Positions 44,378 to 53,831 of a stretch of DNA of 64,000 bases are shown in pieces. Numbering within the stretch: position 1 is the first letter of the stretch; the number at the start of each line of letters is the position of its first letter. The DNA is from Paenibacillus mesophilus (GTDB lineage Bacteria > Bacillota > Bacilli > Paenibacillales > NBRC-103111). A program made the position numbers and the translations under genes. The notes under the pieces are model-generated. The model was not told where the DNA came from. It did not search any database and was given only the letters and a program-made list of their open reading frames with translations. The stretch spans positions 180,792-244,791 of the forward strand of contig NZ_VCRA01000012.1 of assembly GCF_005938385.1 (NCBI RefSeq), given 5' to 3'.

Positions 44378-45721
44378 GTGAAGGCGGATTGGAACCTTGG
44401 GGTGTGGACCCCGGAGACGAGTGGGGGAGACGTCCTCGCGGTAGGGAACGGCCGGAAGGAGGGCGCGGAGAAGACGGTGCGTCTTACGATCGGGTCGGAT
44501 TGGCTTCCATCGCGCGGTTATGAACTGAAGAGCGGGGACGACCCGCTATCCGTATACGGAGATCTTCTGCCGCTTCTGCGCAATAGCGATCTGAATGTGA
44601 TCAACGTGGAAACGACTCTCGGCTCCCACGGCCAGCCGATCCCGAAGGCGGGACCGAATTTCCGGGCCGAGGAAAGCGCCGTCCGATCGTTGACGGCGGT
44701 GCCCTTTCATATTGCCTGCATGGCGAACAACCATATTATGGACTACGGTCCGGAAAGCTTGCGGCGGACCCTCGAGGTGCTGCGCGAAGCGGGGCTGAAG
44801 ACAGTAGGCGCGGGCCTTACCGGCGAGGAGGCGGCGAGGCCGCTGCATATCGAGATCGGAGGCATTACCGCGGCAATTATCAATTGCGGAGAAGGCGAGG
44901 CTTGCTGCTCTATCGATAACGGTCCTGGTGCCAACGGCTTTAAGCTTCCCGAGTTGACCCGGCAAATTCGGCATGAGAAGACGCGGTCGGATCATGTGCT
45001 AGTCATTTTTCACGGGGGGAGAGAATACGCGCCGATGCCTCCCGAGTATGTGGTGGACGGCTTGAGGGAAATGGCCGAGGCGGGCGCATCGGCGGTTATT
45101 GCCCACCATCCGCACGTGCCACAAGGAATCGAGATCCATAACGGCGTGCCGATCGTGTACAGCCAAGGCAACTTTGTATTCTGGCAAGACGATGACGCTT
45201 TCTATAAGCATACCGGTTATTTGGTTCACCTTGACGTGCATAAGTCGGGCATCTCCAAGCTGGAGATCAGTCCGTATGTCATCGAGCGAAATGGCCTGTC
45301 TCTAATGACCGGGCAGTTGAAAGCCGGATTTCTGCAGACGCTGCGCACCGTATCGGAGCTGCTCGCCGATCCGCATTCGGTACGTGCCGTATGGAACGCG
45401 TTCGTCGACAGCGTCGGCCTGACCGGGATGAAGCGCAATCTGGAGGCTCTACTGGCCGATATGGCGGGAAATACCGAGACGAGTGCAGCGAGGCTGCACA
45501 ACTTGTTTTTTACGCCGGCCCACCGGGAGTTGTTCATGAACGGTCTGAAGCGGGCTTCGCGCGGAGAACTCGGCGATTCCCCCGAATGGGCGAAAACGCT
45601 CGTGAGTCATTGGCAGAAGTGCCGGTACGACGAGGGCGTGCTGCTGTGCACGGAGACTGGACATGACGGCGGGTATTTGGAAAGCTTGCTGCAGCAAGCG
45701 CATCGGAACGGTGTAAATTAA
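44378..45721 (+). CDS. CapA-family metallophosphatase-like protein
   Basis: 447 residues. CapA/PgsA-like fold: LTIGSDWLPSRGYEL in place of the usual GD metal motif, NVINVETTLG, IACMANNHIMDYGPESLRRTL (NNH metal site), VIFHGGREYAPMPPEYV, AVIAHHPHVPQGIEIHNG (HPH) and VYSQGNFVFWQD. GTG 44378 was chosen for GAGAGGAGAG seven bases before it. No signal peptide, unlike the membrane-bound CapA of capsule loci, so probably a cytoplasmic member of the family. Its substrate is unknown; context suggests a sugar or polymer. Confidence 0.85.
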   Translation: MKADWNLGVWTPETSGGDVLAVGNGRKEGAEKTVRLTIGSDWLPSRGYELKSGDDPLSVYGDLLPLLRNSDLNVINVETTLGSHGQPIPKAGPNFRAEESAVRSLTAVPFHIACMANNHIMDYGPESLRRTLEVLREAGLKTVGAGLTGEEAARPLHIEIGGITAAIINCGEGEACCSIDNGPGANGFKLPELTRQIRHEKTRSDHVLVIFHGGREYAPMPPEYVVDGLREMAEAGASAVIAHHPHVPQGIEIHNGVPIVYSQGNFVFWQDDDAFYKHTGYLVHLDVHKSGISKLEISPYVIERNGLSLMTGQLKAGFLQTLRTVSELLADPHSVRAVWNAFVDSVGLTGMKRNLEALLADMAGNTETSAARLHNLFFTPAHRELFMNGLKRASRGELGDSPEWAKTLVSHWQKCRYDEGVLLCTETGHDGGYLESLLQQAHRNGVN

Positions 45722-45740
45722 TTCGTAGAGGTGATCCGGC

Positions 45741-46772
45741 ATGCATTTCAATACGGAAGCTTATTTAACAAATATGGCGCAATCGAACAGAAGGCGGTTT
45801 GATTATCGTAAGGCATTGGCCGACGGAAGCTTGCCCGACTGGCAGCGCGAGTTTCGCCTGAGCCTGCGGGAGCTTCTCGGCATGCGGCATATCGATGCGT
45901 CAACCGTACCGCTCCATCCCGAGAAGGTGGAAACGGCGGAATACGATACATATACGCTCGAGAAATGGTATATAGCCACGGAGCAGGGGATCACGATTCC
46001 GTTCTATTTATTGCTGCCCCGCGGGAAACAGGGTCCTTTTCCGCTGGTGCTTGCACCTCATGGACACGGCCGCAGAGGCAAGGAAGTGTATGTCGGCCGT
46101 TTCGAGGACGAGAAGGAGCGAAGCGGCGCGCTTGAGGGGGATCGGGATATCGCCCTGCAGGCCGTCGAGGCCGGATATGCGGTAATCGCCCCGGACGTGC
46201 GCGGGTTTTGGGAAATGGCCCAGGAGGAGGACATGACTTCGGGCAAAGCGAACTCCTGCGAGTCGCTGCAGCGGAGCGCCCTCATGTACGGGCGTACGCT
46301 GATCGGCGAACGGGTGCACGATATGGGCAGACTGATCGATTACGCGGCCACCCGCAGCGAGATCGATGCGTCGCGCATCGCGATCACCGGCAATTCCGGG
46401 GGAGGCACCGTGTCTTTGTTCGCGGCCGCCATAGATGAACGAATTCGCGCGGCGATACCCGGATCGTACTTCTGCACGTTCGAGCGGTCGATCGTCCCTT
46501 TGCGGCACTGCGCGTGCAACCTGGTGCCGGGCATCTTGAATCTTGGTGAAATGTACGACGTGGCCGGCCTGATCGCTCCGAGACCGATACTGATCGTTCA
46601 TGGACAGAACGATTTCATCTACCCGATCGAAGGAACGCGCGAAGCTTTCTCCCATCTGCAGCTTATATACCGAAGCATGAATGCCGCCGATCGCTGTGAG
46701 CTGTATGTCGGGCAAGGGGGGCACCGGTACTACAAAGAGCGAGTATGGGACTTTGTGAAGGAGCATTTGTAA
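45741..46772 (+). CDS. Alpha/beta hydrolase, acetyl-esterase/dienelactone-hydrolase-like
   Basis: 343 residues. Alpha/beta fold with FYLLLPRGKQGPFPLVLAPHGHGR (oxyanion region, cited by LVLAPHGHGR), nucleophile Ser in ITGNSGGGTVSLFAA, Asp in ILIVHGQNDFIYPIEG and His in GQGGHRYYKE. The layout fits the Abhydrolase_7 group, often acetyl-xylan or related esterases. No signal peptide, so it acts on an imported compound. Follows the CapA-like gene by 19 bp with AGAGGTGAT before the ATG. Confidence 0.83.
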   Translation: MHFNTEAYLTNMAQSNRRRFDYRKALADGSLPDWQREFRLSLRELLGMRHIDASTVPLHPEKVETAEYDTYTLEKWYIATEQGITIPFYLLLPRGKQGPFPLVLAPHGHGRRGKEVYVGRFEDEKERSGALEGDRDIALQAVEAGYAVIAPDVRGFWEMAQEEDMTSGKANSCESLQRSALMYGRTLIGERVHDMGRLIDYAATRSEIDASRIAITGNSGGGTVSLFAAAIDERIRAAIPGSYFCTFERSIVPLRHCACNLVPGILNLGEMYDVAGLIAPRPILIVHGQNDFIYPIEGTREAFSHLQLIYRSMNAADRCELYVGQGGHRYYKERVWDFVKEHL

Positions 46773-46849
46773 GCGGAGGCGGGCTAGGCCAGGTTAGGGT
46801 AGGCGTTCTGCGGAGCGGCCTCGGTTTATGGGGCGATTGGGCAATAGGC

Positions 46850-47029
46850 AGTTGCTGATTGCCGGCTGGCCGTTGCTCGTGGCTGGTAGTTGGTTGCTGG
46901 TAGTTGGTTGCTGGTAGTTGGTTGCTGGTAGTTGGTTGCTGGTAGTTGGTTGCTGGTCGCTGGTGGCTGATCGCTGGTGGCTTGTCGCTTGTTGCTTGTC
47001 GCTTGTCGCTTGTCGCTAGTTGTCGTCAC
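46850..47029. repeat. Tandem minisatellite (14-bp and 7-bp units)
   Basis: Five nearly perfect copies of the 14-bp unit TGGTAGTTGGTTGC (about 46884–46955), bordered by degraded units, then a run of 7-bp CTTGTCG-like units (46981–47029). GT-rich on this strand. The open frame across it on the other strand is a product of the repeat and not a gene. Confidence 0.85.
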
Positions 47030-47040
47030 CGCACACGTTC

Positions 47041-47247
47041 GCGAACAGCGAACCGAATTTGCTTAATTGCGAACCTCATTTCACTGTTTGGGCCCATTTT
47101 ATCCGTATCGATGGAATAGTGAACCTGAAGTAACTAGTAGTGAACTCAAGTTCAGTAATAGTGAAATTGGGTTCATTATCCGTTGAATTCGCACACTCAG
47201 CAAGCGATTAGCGCAATAAAGTTCGCTAATTACGAAGTTTGGTTCGT
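47041..47247. repeat. Gene-free block of GTGAAC/GTTCAC-like words
   Basis: About 200 bp with repeated units: AGCGAACCGAATT (47047), TGCGAACCTCATTTCAC (47068), TAGTGAACCTGAAGT (47118), TAGTGAACTCAAGTTCAG (47139), TAGTGAAATTGGGTTCATTA (47159) and ATAAAGTTCGCTAATTACGAA (47218). The layout is like the blocks at 832, 29026 and 38859, though the words differ. No gene seen. Confidence 0.5.
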
Positions 47248-47273
47248 TCTTTTACCCGGATGTCGCGTTCTGT

Positions 47274-47334
47274 GAAGAAGGGGTTGTCCTTTAGTCGGTT
47301 GTGACTATGGGGACAGCCCTTCTTGCGTTCCCGG
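47274..47334 (+). terminator. Long imperfect hairpin, possible terminator
   Basis: AAGAAGGGGTTGTCC and GGGACAGCCCTTCTT form a long imperfect stem. The T-run after it is weak, so terminator function is uncertain. Confidence 0.4.
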
Positions 47335-47608
47335 GCGTACTTTGCAGATGCACAAGCATAAAAAATGGGAGGTCGACCTTAAAAAATGCAACGAAGTCGT
47401 TCCGGGTAAGCGTTATACTTAACTAGAGGAACGGTGTTCATCAATAAAGAACAAGTGAGCGACAGGTGTAAATCATGAAGCTGATCGGGATCCGGAACCA
47501 GCAGCGACGGCTTTTGCGGTGATCAAGTTACTCCCTGTTGTATCGTACAAACCTTGATGAATGCGGTTTCAAAGAAAGTGCACGACTCTAAACTTAAGGG
47601 GAGATCGT
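47335..47608 (+). promoter_or_regulatory. Promoter and leader before the binding-protein operon
   Basis: TATACT at 47415–47420 follows GTAAGCGT, a weak cre-like word (11 of 14). A leader of about 180 nt follows. It contains a 15-codon open frame at 47475–47522 (MKLIGIRNQQRRLLR) with only a weak AGGTG upstream. AAGGGGAGA at 47596 is the ribosome-binding site of the binding-protein gene. No known riboswitch was recognised. Confidence 0.35.
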
Positions 47609-48925
47609 ATGTTCAAAAAATGGATTTCACTAACATTAACAGCAATTTTATCCGTATCGGCAATCGGCTGCGGAAACGGCGGAGCGGGCGAAACGGGCAA
47701 ATCCGGCAATACGAAGGCAACCGCCCCGGCGGACGGCTTCGACGCGACGAAGCCGGTGACACTGAAAATCGTCGACACCGGACTGGTGACGGACGAGGAA
47801 TTTCAACGTTTTGTGGTCGAACCGGTAAAGAAGAAATACCCGAACATTACGCTGGAGCTGATCCGTCAGAAGTATTCGGTCGATCGTTACGAGCTGCTGC
47901 TTGCCAAAGGCGAGAAATTCGACTTGCTGTTCGAAGCGAACCTGCTGTTTGACGATGTGATCTCGGCTAAGCTTGCCGACAACATGGAGCCCATGCTGAA
48001 GAAGCACAATATCGATCTCGGTAAAATCGAGCAGGTTGCGGTTGATTCGTTCAAGATCGCCAGCGGCGGCCAATATTTATCCGGCGTTCCGTTTACGAGG
48101 CATTTCAATGTGCTTTACTACAACAAGGATCTGTTCGACAAATTCGGAGTTGCCTATCCGAAGGACGGCATGACCTGGGACGAAACGATCGAGCTGGCCC
48201 GCAAAGTAACGAGAACGGCGGACGGCAACGTATACCGCGGACTTGATCCGGACCATCTGTTCCGCGTAGCCTCCTCTCTCGGCTTGGCCATAGTCGATGC
48301 GAAAACGGAGAAATCGGCGGTAACGAAAGAGAAGTGGAAGCAAATTTATGAAATGTACAAGACGATCTTCGACATTCCCGGATATAAAGAAAAATTCGTC
48401 AGCCCGGGCAACTACGGTGAATTTACGAAAGGGAACGTCGCGATGTTCGCGGGAATCAACCTGCTTCCGTATATCTCGAAAGTAACCGACAAGCTGAATT
48501 GGGATATGACCGCCTTCCCCAGCTTCAAGGAAGCGCCGGGCATCGGGCACGAATTCGACGGACACGGAATCGTAGTCACCTCGATCAGCGAGAACAAGGA
48601 CGCAGCTTATAAAGTAGTGGAGGCGCTGCTTTCCGACGAAACGCAGCTCGACATGTCGCGAAACGCGAAAATGTCCGTTCTGAAAGATTCGAAAGTAAGG
48701 GAAGAATTCGGGAAAAACGTAGAGTACTTGAAAGGGAAAAACATTCAGGCCATCTATAAATCGACGCCAGCGAAATCCCACGTCTCGACTCCATACGACA
48801 GTAAAGCCCGAACGGCAATGAACAAGTACAACACCGAGGTGCTAAAGGGCACGAAGGATATTAATACGGCGCTTCGCCAGATGGATGAGGAAATCAACAA
48901 GATCATTGCCGAAGGAAAAAAATAA
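47609..48925 (+). CDS. ABC sugar-binding lipoprotein (family 1), tandem paralogue A
   Basis: 438 residues; lipobox AIGC (~residues 19–22) and a Gly/Lys-rich linker. Very similar to the protein at 52373 throughout (both share KPVTLKIVDTGLVTDEEFQ and FDLLFEANLLFDDVI), so the two are duplicates. ATG 47609 was chosen because of AAGGGGAGA; an upstream in-frame ATG at 47561 would put residues before the signal peptide. First gene of a cluster that carries extracellular polysaccharide-type proteins. No permeases nearby. Confidence 0.92.
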   Translation: MFKKWISLTLTAILSVSAIGCGNGGAGETGKSGNTKATAPADGFDATKPVTLKIVDTGLVTDEEFQRFVVEPVKKKYPNITLELIRQKYSVDRYELLLAKGEKFDLLFEANLLFDDVISAKLADNMEPMLKKHNIDLGKIEQVAVDSFKIASGGQYLSGVPFTRHFNVLYYNKDLFDKFGVAYPKDGMTWDETIELARKVTRTADGNVYRGLDPDHLFRVASSLGLAIVDAKTEKSAVTKEKWKQIYEMYKTIFDIPGYKEKFVSPGNYGEFTKGNVAMFAGINLLPYISKVTDKLNWDMTAFPSFKEAPGIGHEFDGHGIVVTSISENKDAAYKVVEALLSDETQLDMSRNAKMSVLKDSKVREEFGKNVEYLKGKNIQAIYKSTPAKSHVSTPYDSKARTAMNKYNTEVLKGTKDINTALRQMDEEINKIIAEGKK

Positions 48926-48947
48926 TAGAGCGAAAGGATGAACGAAT

Positions 48948-50222
48948 TTGTCTATCGATTACAAAGTAACGGAACTGGCCCCTGAATTCGTCAAAGTATA
49001 TGAATCGCCCGATCCGGCGGCCATCTTCGCCTACAGTCCCGGTATTGCGGTCCTGCCAAGCGGCAGGATCGTCGCGACGCTGGATTTGGGGGGAGCGGGC
49101 GTCGCCGGGCTGCCGGGCCGCAAGGGCGAGCTTGAGCCGGGCAAGCCTTGGCAGGGCAAGGTGTTTACATCGGACGATGAAGGCCGTACTTGGACGCATC
49201 GGACGGATTTTCCGTTCATTCACGGAAGACCTTTCGTTGCGGGCAGATCGGTATACGTATTGGGCCATTGCAACGATTTGACGATCATCCGCTCGGATGA
49301 CGACGGCGAAACATGGAGCGGGCCGGTGATGCTTACGGAAGGCGAGAAATGGCACCAGGCGCCGGCGAATGTCCATTACGCCAAAGGCAACGTGTACTTG
49401 GTCATGGAGAAAATGACTGATCCGGCCTACAAAGGGTGGGGCATTAGCGTCCTTGCCCCCGTGCTGATGCGCGCAAGCGCTAGCGACGATCTGACCCGGC
49501 GGGAGAGCTGGACGTTCGCTTCGACGCTCGGCTTCCGCGATGCGATCGATGAAGATGCGTTGGACGGCTTCGGAGTCCCTTTCTACAAAGTCGAGCCGGG
49601 AACGGTAGCGCGCATTGCTCCGGGACGGCCCGCCGTCCGTATCGGCTGGCTGGAAACGAACGTCGTACAGTTTACCGACCCGAACCATTATTTTCACGAT
49701 CCGGAAGGGCGCACCTTCCATCTATGGATGAGGGCGCATACGGGAGGAACCGGGTTTGCCAACGTCGCGAAGGCGGTGGAGAACGAGGACGGTACGATCT
49801 CGACGATGCTGGAGACGGTGCCTTCGGGGAAAACGATCGCGTTCGTCCCGTGTCCGGGCGGCCAAATGAAGTTTCACATCCTGTACGACGAGACGACACG
49901 TCTGTACTGGCTGCTCAGCTCCCAGACGACAGACAGCATGACGCGGGCGGAGCTGCTGCCTCCGGAAAGGTTCGACCTGCCTTATAACGAAAGGCACCGC
50001 CTGCAGCTGCATTTTTCCAAAAACTGCGTCGACTGGTGTTTCGCCGGGCTCGTAGCGAAGACGGATCATCCGAAGCAGGCGAGGCACTACGCAAGCATGG
50101 CGATCAGCGGCGACGACCTGCTCGTATTGAGCCGCTCCGGGGACGAGCGCGCGGCTACGGCGCACAACGGAAATTTTATTTCTTTCCATCGTATCCGCGA
50201 TTTCAGACAGCTCGTGTACTAA
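48948..50222 (+). CDS. Sialidase-like (BNR repeat) protein
   Basis: 424 residues with a beta-propeller look: two Asp-box repeats SDDEGRTW and SDDDGETW in its first third, plus RIVATLDLGG and WLLSSQTTDSM. No signal peptide, so probably intracellular and acting on imported oligosaccharides. TTG 48948 follows GAAAGGA. Sialidase-fold proteins include true exo-sialidases and other glycosidases; no catalytic Arg triad could be confirmed by eye. A decayed copy of a homologous gene lies at 53719. Confidence 0.75.
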   Translation: MSIDYKVTELAPEFVKVYESPDPAAIFAYSPGIAVLPSGRIVATLDLGGAGVAGLPGRKGELEPGKPWQGKVFTSDDEGRTWTHRTDFPFIHGRPFVAGRSVYVLGHCNDLTIIRSDDDGETWSGPVMLTEGEKWHQAPANVHYAKGNVYLVMEKMTDPAYKGWGISVLAPVLMRASASDDLTRRESWTFASTLGFRDAIDEDALDGFGVPFYKVEPGTVARIAPGRPAVRIGWLETNVVQFTDPNHYFHDPEGRTFHLWMRAHTGGTGFANVAKAVENEDGTISTMLETVPSGKTIAFVPCPGGQMKFHILYDETTRLYWLLSSQTTDSMTRAELLPPERFDLPYNERHRLQLHFSKNCVDWCFAGLVAKTDHPKQARHYASMAISGDDLLVLSRSGDERAATAHNGNFISFHRIRDFRQLVY

Positions 50223-50263
50223 GAAGGCGATTCGATTCGAATCTGTTGAGGAGTTGATGGCAG

Positions 50264-52315
50264 ATGACCGAGACCAACAACGAACAGCAGCCGGCCCAGC
50301 CGGAGCGCAAGGGCGCATTCAAAATGTTCAGCAGGAGAGAACTGCTCGCCTCGATGGGAGCAGCCGGAATTACAGCCGCAGCGGGAGGAATATGGCAGGC
50401 AAGCGCTTCCTCTCCGACAACCGTACAGCAGTCGACCTACTCGGTTCAGCAAGCGACATATGGCCTGGTTAACGTCAAAGATTACGGTGCTGCCGGCGAC
50501 GGGACGAGCGACGACACGGCGATGATCCAGGCAGCGATCGACGCTTGTGCGGGTGAGGGCGGAGGTGTCGTCTTTCTCCCGCCGGGGGTTTATAAGGTAA
50601 CCGGCACGCTGCGCATGAAAACGGCCGTAACGCTTGAAGGCGTAGGGGTGAGCGCTTGGGACCCCTTCTTCACCGGCAGGATGAAACAGCCGGCGCCGAC
50701 GGAGCTTCGCTTCTGCGGCAACGGGGAGAAAACGAACGAGATCGCCTACGCGACCGATATGCTCCCATCCGGAGGCGTGTTGGACAATCCGGAGCCGCTC
50801 CCGAATCATGCCGATTCCCAATATAAGCTGACCAATTTCCGCAATGCGGATGCGACGGCAAGCTCCCCTGCGACGACACGCAAGTTTTCGGTCGGGATTT
50901 ATTTCCCGAAAGGCTGCGAATATGCGGCTGTCCGAAATTTGCGCATCGTGCCGAATTTCAACGGGATAAGCGGCTACAACGACACGAATACGCTTGCGCT
51001 CGGTGACGAATGGGATGTCGGCGTGTTTCTGGACAATGCGCAGGACATTATGCTGCATAATGTGCAGATCGTCGGCTATTGGCGGATAGCGGCCAAGCTG
51101 CAGACCGTGGGCTCGCTCGGGAACGAGTACAAGAAAGCGGGTTCGGAGAGAAACCGGTTCTATGATTGCTTGTTCCAGGGGATGACCGGCGTTTGCGTGC
51201 GAGGGGGGGATACGTACCGGATTACCGCTTTCGGAGGCACGGCCGGCAACTACTCGATCGAGATTCCGTGGTGGAGCAGCTGCCCGGTTCCATCGGCGGG
51301 TACGGTGAGGCTCGCCGGAACGTACGTCAACTACACCTCTACGAGCGTGTCGGGAGACAAGCTTACGCTGCACGGCATTGCCGCCAATCCGGACCTTGTC
51401 GGGAACGTCGGAGACGGACTGAGACTTTCCCCGTTCAGCACGGGCTTTGCCGGGACGACGTATGTGAACTGCTATATTGCCGGGCTGGAGCATGCCTCCA
51501 AAAGAGGGGCGACGCACAACGGTCTCGGTCTCGGCGTCTCCAAAAACATCGAAGCAAGCGGCGACCTGCGCGGGCTGAAGTTTATTAGCTGCTCCGTTCT
51601 CGGGCTTGAAGATATTTTGCTTCATCTTCATGACGCGAACGACATTCAATTTATCGGATGCTATTTCGAGTCCATGGGAAGATATGACGGCACGCTCGGC
51701 GGCGGCAGAATGATTGCCGCGCCATACCGGAATTCATCCGGAGCGAGAGGGGCATATCCTTGCGGCCATACGGAGAACGTGCAGTTTTGGGCTACCGAAT
51801 TTCACGTATCGGTGGACAAAGCGCCGAAATTCAAACGGATGTCGGGCGTTCGCTACACGGATACGGGCTTCTTCGCGCCGCGCTACGTGTTCGACAGCTT
51901 CGAAACGTTTCCGCTTACGGACGAACGGGATTTCATCATTCGCGGCCCCAAAGACCAGCGCATCAAGCTGCAAAATGCGAACGGCCAGACGGCGATGTCG
52001 ATCACGCCAGGAGGCAATATCGAGCTGCACGGCAATTTGCTGGACATTAACGGTTCCTTTATTACCGACAGCAACGACGGCTACGAGCTGCGGGTCAAGA
52101 ACGACGCCAAATTGACAATTTCTGCGGCCGGAGACGCCGATTTCTCGGGAGCGGTTAATCCGAAGTCGGATAAAGGCGGCAGCCTCGGAGGATCGGCCAA
52201 ACGCTGGACGAACGTTCATGTATCGGACGGGGTCGTCATGTCGACGCCGGACGGAACGAAAACGTACAAGGTGTATGTTGACAACGATGGGGTTATAAAG
52301 TCGGTTTTACTATAG
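50264..52315 (+). CDS. Tat-exported right-handed beta-helix protein (pectate-lyase-3 like)
   Basis: 683 residues. Twin-arginine signal: SRRELLASMGAAGITAAAGG near residues 23–42. Then the start of a polygalacturonase/pectate-lyase-3 helix: VNVKDYGAAGDGTSDDTAMI and GGVVFLPPGVYKVTG, followed by parallel beta-helix strands. The C-terminal ~130 residues (ELHGNLLDINGSFITDSNDG ... SLGGSAKRWTNVHVSDG) look like a phage-tail/adhesin-type end domain. Exported folded by Tat, it probably binds or cleaves a polysaccharide at the surface. Confidence 0.8.
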   Translation: MTETNNEQQPAQPERKGAFKMFSRRELLASMGAAGITAAAGGIWQASASSPTTVQQSTYSVQQATYGLVNVKDYGAAGDGTSDDTAMIQAAIDACAGEGGGVVFLPPGVYKVTGTLRMKTAVTLEGVGVSAWDPFFTGRMKQPAPTELRFCGNGEKTNEIAYATDMLPSGGVLDNPEPLPNHADSQYKLTNFRNADATASSPATTRKFSVGIYFPKGCEYAAVRNLRIVPNFNGISGYNDTNTLALGDEWDVGVFLDNAQDIMLHNVQIVGYWRIAAKLQTVGSLGNEYKKAGSERNRFYDCLFQGMTGVCVRGGDTYRITAFGGTAGNYSIEIPWWSSCPVPSAGTVRLAGTYVNYTSTSVSGDKLTLHGIAANPDLVGNVGDGLRLSPFSTGFAGTTYVNCYIAGLEHASKRGATHNGLGLGVSKNIEASGDLRGLKFISCSVLGLEDILLHLHDANDIQFIGCYFESMGRYDGTLGGGRMIAAPYRNSSGARGAYPCGHTENVQFWATEFHVSVDKAPKFKRMSGVRYTDTGFFAPRYVFDSFETFPLTDERDFIIRGPKDQRIKLQNANGQTAMSITPGGNIELHGNLLDINGSFITDSNDGYELRVKNDAKLTISAAGDADFSGAVNPKSDKGGSLGGSAKRWTNVHVSDGVVMSTPDGTKTYKVYVDNDGVIKSVLL

Positions 52316-52372
52316 GGATTTGATGAAGGCGGTTTCAGTCAAGAACGAACTTATGATCGAGGGGGAGTTTTC

Positions 52373-53698
52373 ATGCTTAAAAAGTGGATGCTGTTGACAC
52401 TAACCACAATCTTTACGGCTTCCGTGGTTGGATGCGGCAGCACCGGCGGGGGCAACACAAGCGGGACGGGCGAAGGAAGCAAGACGATAGCCGATACGAA
52501 GTCTGACGGCTTCGATGCGACCAAGCCGGTGACGCTAAAAATCGTCGATACCGGACTGGTGACGGACGAGGAATTTCAACTGTATATGGTGGAGCCGCTA
52601 AAAAAGAAATATCCGAATATTACGCTTGAGCTGATTCGTCAAAAATATTCCGTCGACCGCTACGAGCTGCTGCTATCGAAAGGCGAGAAATTCGACCTGC
52701 TCTTCGAGGCCAATCTGCTGTTCGACGACGTAATCGCGACCAAGCTGGCCGACAATATGGAGCCGATGCTCAAAAAGCACAATATCGATCTGAGCCGATT
52801 GGAGCCGGTGGCGCTCGATTCGTTCAAAATTGCGAGCGGGGGCCAATATTTGTCGGCGGTCCCGTTCACCGGCCACTTCAATGCGCTTTATTACAACAAG
52901 GATCTGTTCGACAAATTCGGAGTCGCCTACCCGAAGGACGGCATGAGCTGGGACGAAACGATCGAACTGGCCCGCAAAATGACCCGAACGATTGACGGCA
53001 ACGTATACCGCGGCCTTGATCCCGACCTTCCGTTCCGTACCGCCTCTGCGATCGGTCTTGCCATCGTCGACGCCAAATCGCAAAAATCAAATGTAACGGA
53101 CGACAAGTGGAAGCAAATTTTCCAGATGTACAAAATGATTTACGAAATACCCGGATATAAGGAAAAGTTTTCGAATCCGAACAACTTCGGCGAATTTACG
53201 AAAGGAAATCTCGCCATGCTGGCCGGTTTGAATATACTGCCGTCCATCTCCAAGGTGGCGGATAAGCTCAACTGGGATATGGTTGCTTTCCCCAGCCTGA
53301 AAGAGGCTCCGAATACGGGACACGAATTCGACGGGCACGGCATCGTCGTCACCTCGATCAGCGAGAAGAAGGACGCGGCCTACAAGGTGGTAGAGGTGCT
53401 GCTGTCCGAGGAGAACCAGCTCAACATGGCGCGAAACGGCAAAGTTCCTCTTCTGAAAGACCAGAAGGTACGGGACGAATACGGCAAAAACGTTGCCTTC
53501 CTGCAAGGGAAAAATTTGAAGGCGATCTACAAAACGACGCCTGCCAAATCCCACATTCCCACTCCGTATGACAGCAAAGCCCGGACGATTATGAACAAGT
53601 ACAACAAAGACATTCTGACCGGGACGAAGGATCTCAATACCGCCCTTCGCGAAATGGACGAGGAAATTACAAAAATGATCGCGGAAAACAAAAAATAG
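52373..53698 (+). CDS. ABC sugar-binding lipoprotein (family 1), tandem paralogue B
   Basis: 441 residues; lipobox VVGC (~19–22) and a Gly/Thr-rich linker longer than in paralogue A. Close copy of the 47609 product with many conservative changes (e.g. YMVEPLKKKYP for FVVEPVKKKYP), so the duplication is not recent. GAGGGGGAG precedes the ATG. Followed by the remnant of a second sialidase-like gene, implying that a two-gene unit was duplicated. Confidence 0.92.
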   Translation: MLKKWMLLTLTTIFTASVVGCGSTGGGNTSGTGEGSKTIADTKSDGFDATKPVTLKIVDTGLVTDEEFQLYMVEPLKKKYPNITLELIRQKYSVDRYELLLSKGEKFDLLFEANLLFDDVIATKLADNMEPMLKKHNIDLSRLEPVALDSFKIASGGQYLSAVPFTGHFNALYYNKDLFDKFGVAYPKDGMSWDETIELARKMTRTIDGNVYRGLDPDLPFRTASAIGLAIVDAKSQKSNVTDDKWKQIFQMYKMIYEIPGYKEKFSNPNNFGEFTKGNLAMLAGLNILPSISKVADKLNWDMVAFPSLKEAPNTGHEFDGHGIVVTSISEKKDAAYKVVEVLLSEENQLNMARNGKVPLLKDQKVRDEYGKNVAFLQGKNLKAIYKTTPAKSHIPTPYDSKARTIMNKYNKDILTGTKDLNTALREMDEEITKMIAENKK

Positions 53699-53718
53699 CA
53701 CCGGCATGGGTTATCAAA

Positions 53719-53780
53719 ATCCCCTTGTATACAGTCGGGCCCGGAACGATAGCGCGCATAGCTCCGGAACGGCCCGCTGT
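53719..53780 (+). pseudogene. Remnant of a duplicated sialidase-like gene
   Basis: 62 bp between two intact genes that align with 49573–49635 inside the sialidase-like gene: IPLYTVGPGTIARIAPERPA here versus VPFYKVEPGTVARIAPGRPA there. No start and no flanking homologous sequence survive. It marks the decayed second half of the [binding protein–sialidase] duplication. Confidence 0.75.
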
Positions 53781-53831
53781 ACAGGGATGCGGGAATGAGC
53801 CTGAAAAAATACGGATACAATGCGGGGGAAG

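Noticed and set aside
46826..47029. Open frame of 67 codons with TSNQ/KRQA repeats
   Set aside because: Generated by the minisatellite; no ribosome-binding site, and period 14 shifts the frame between repeats.
47475..47522. 15-codon leader gene
   Set aside because: Only a weak ribosome-binding site and no known attenuator; kept as a note on the leader, not as a gene.
50219..51649. Open frame of 476 codons on the minus strand
   Set aside because: Antisense of the beta-helix gene; Arg-rich translation without domain.
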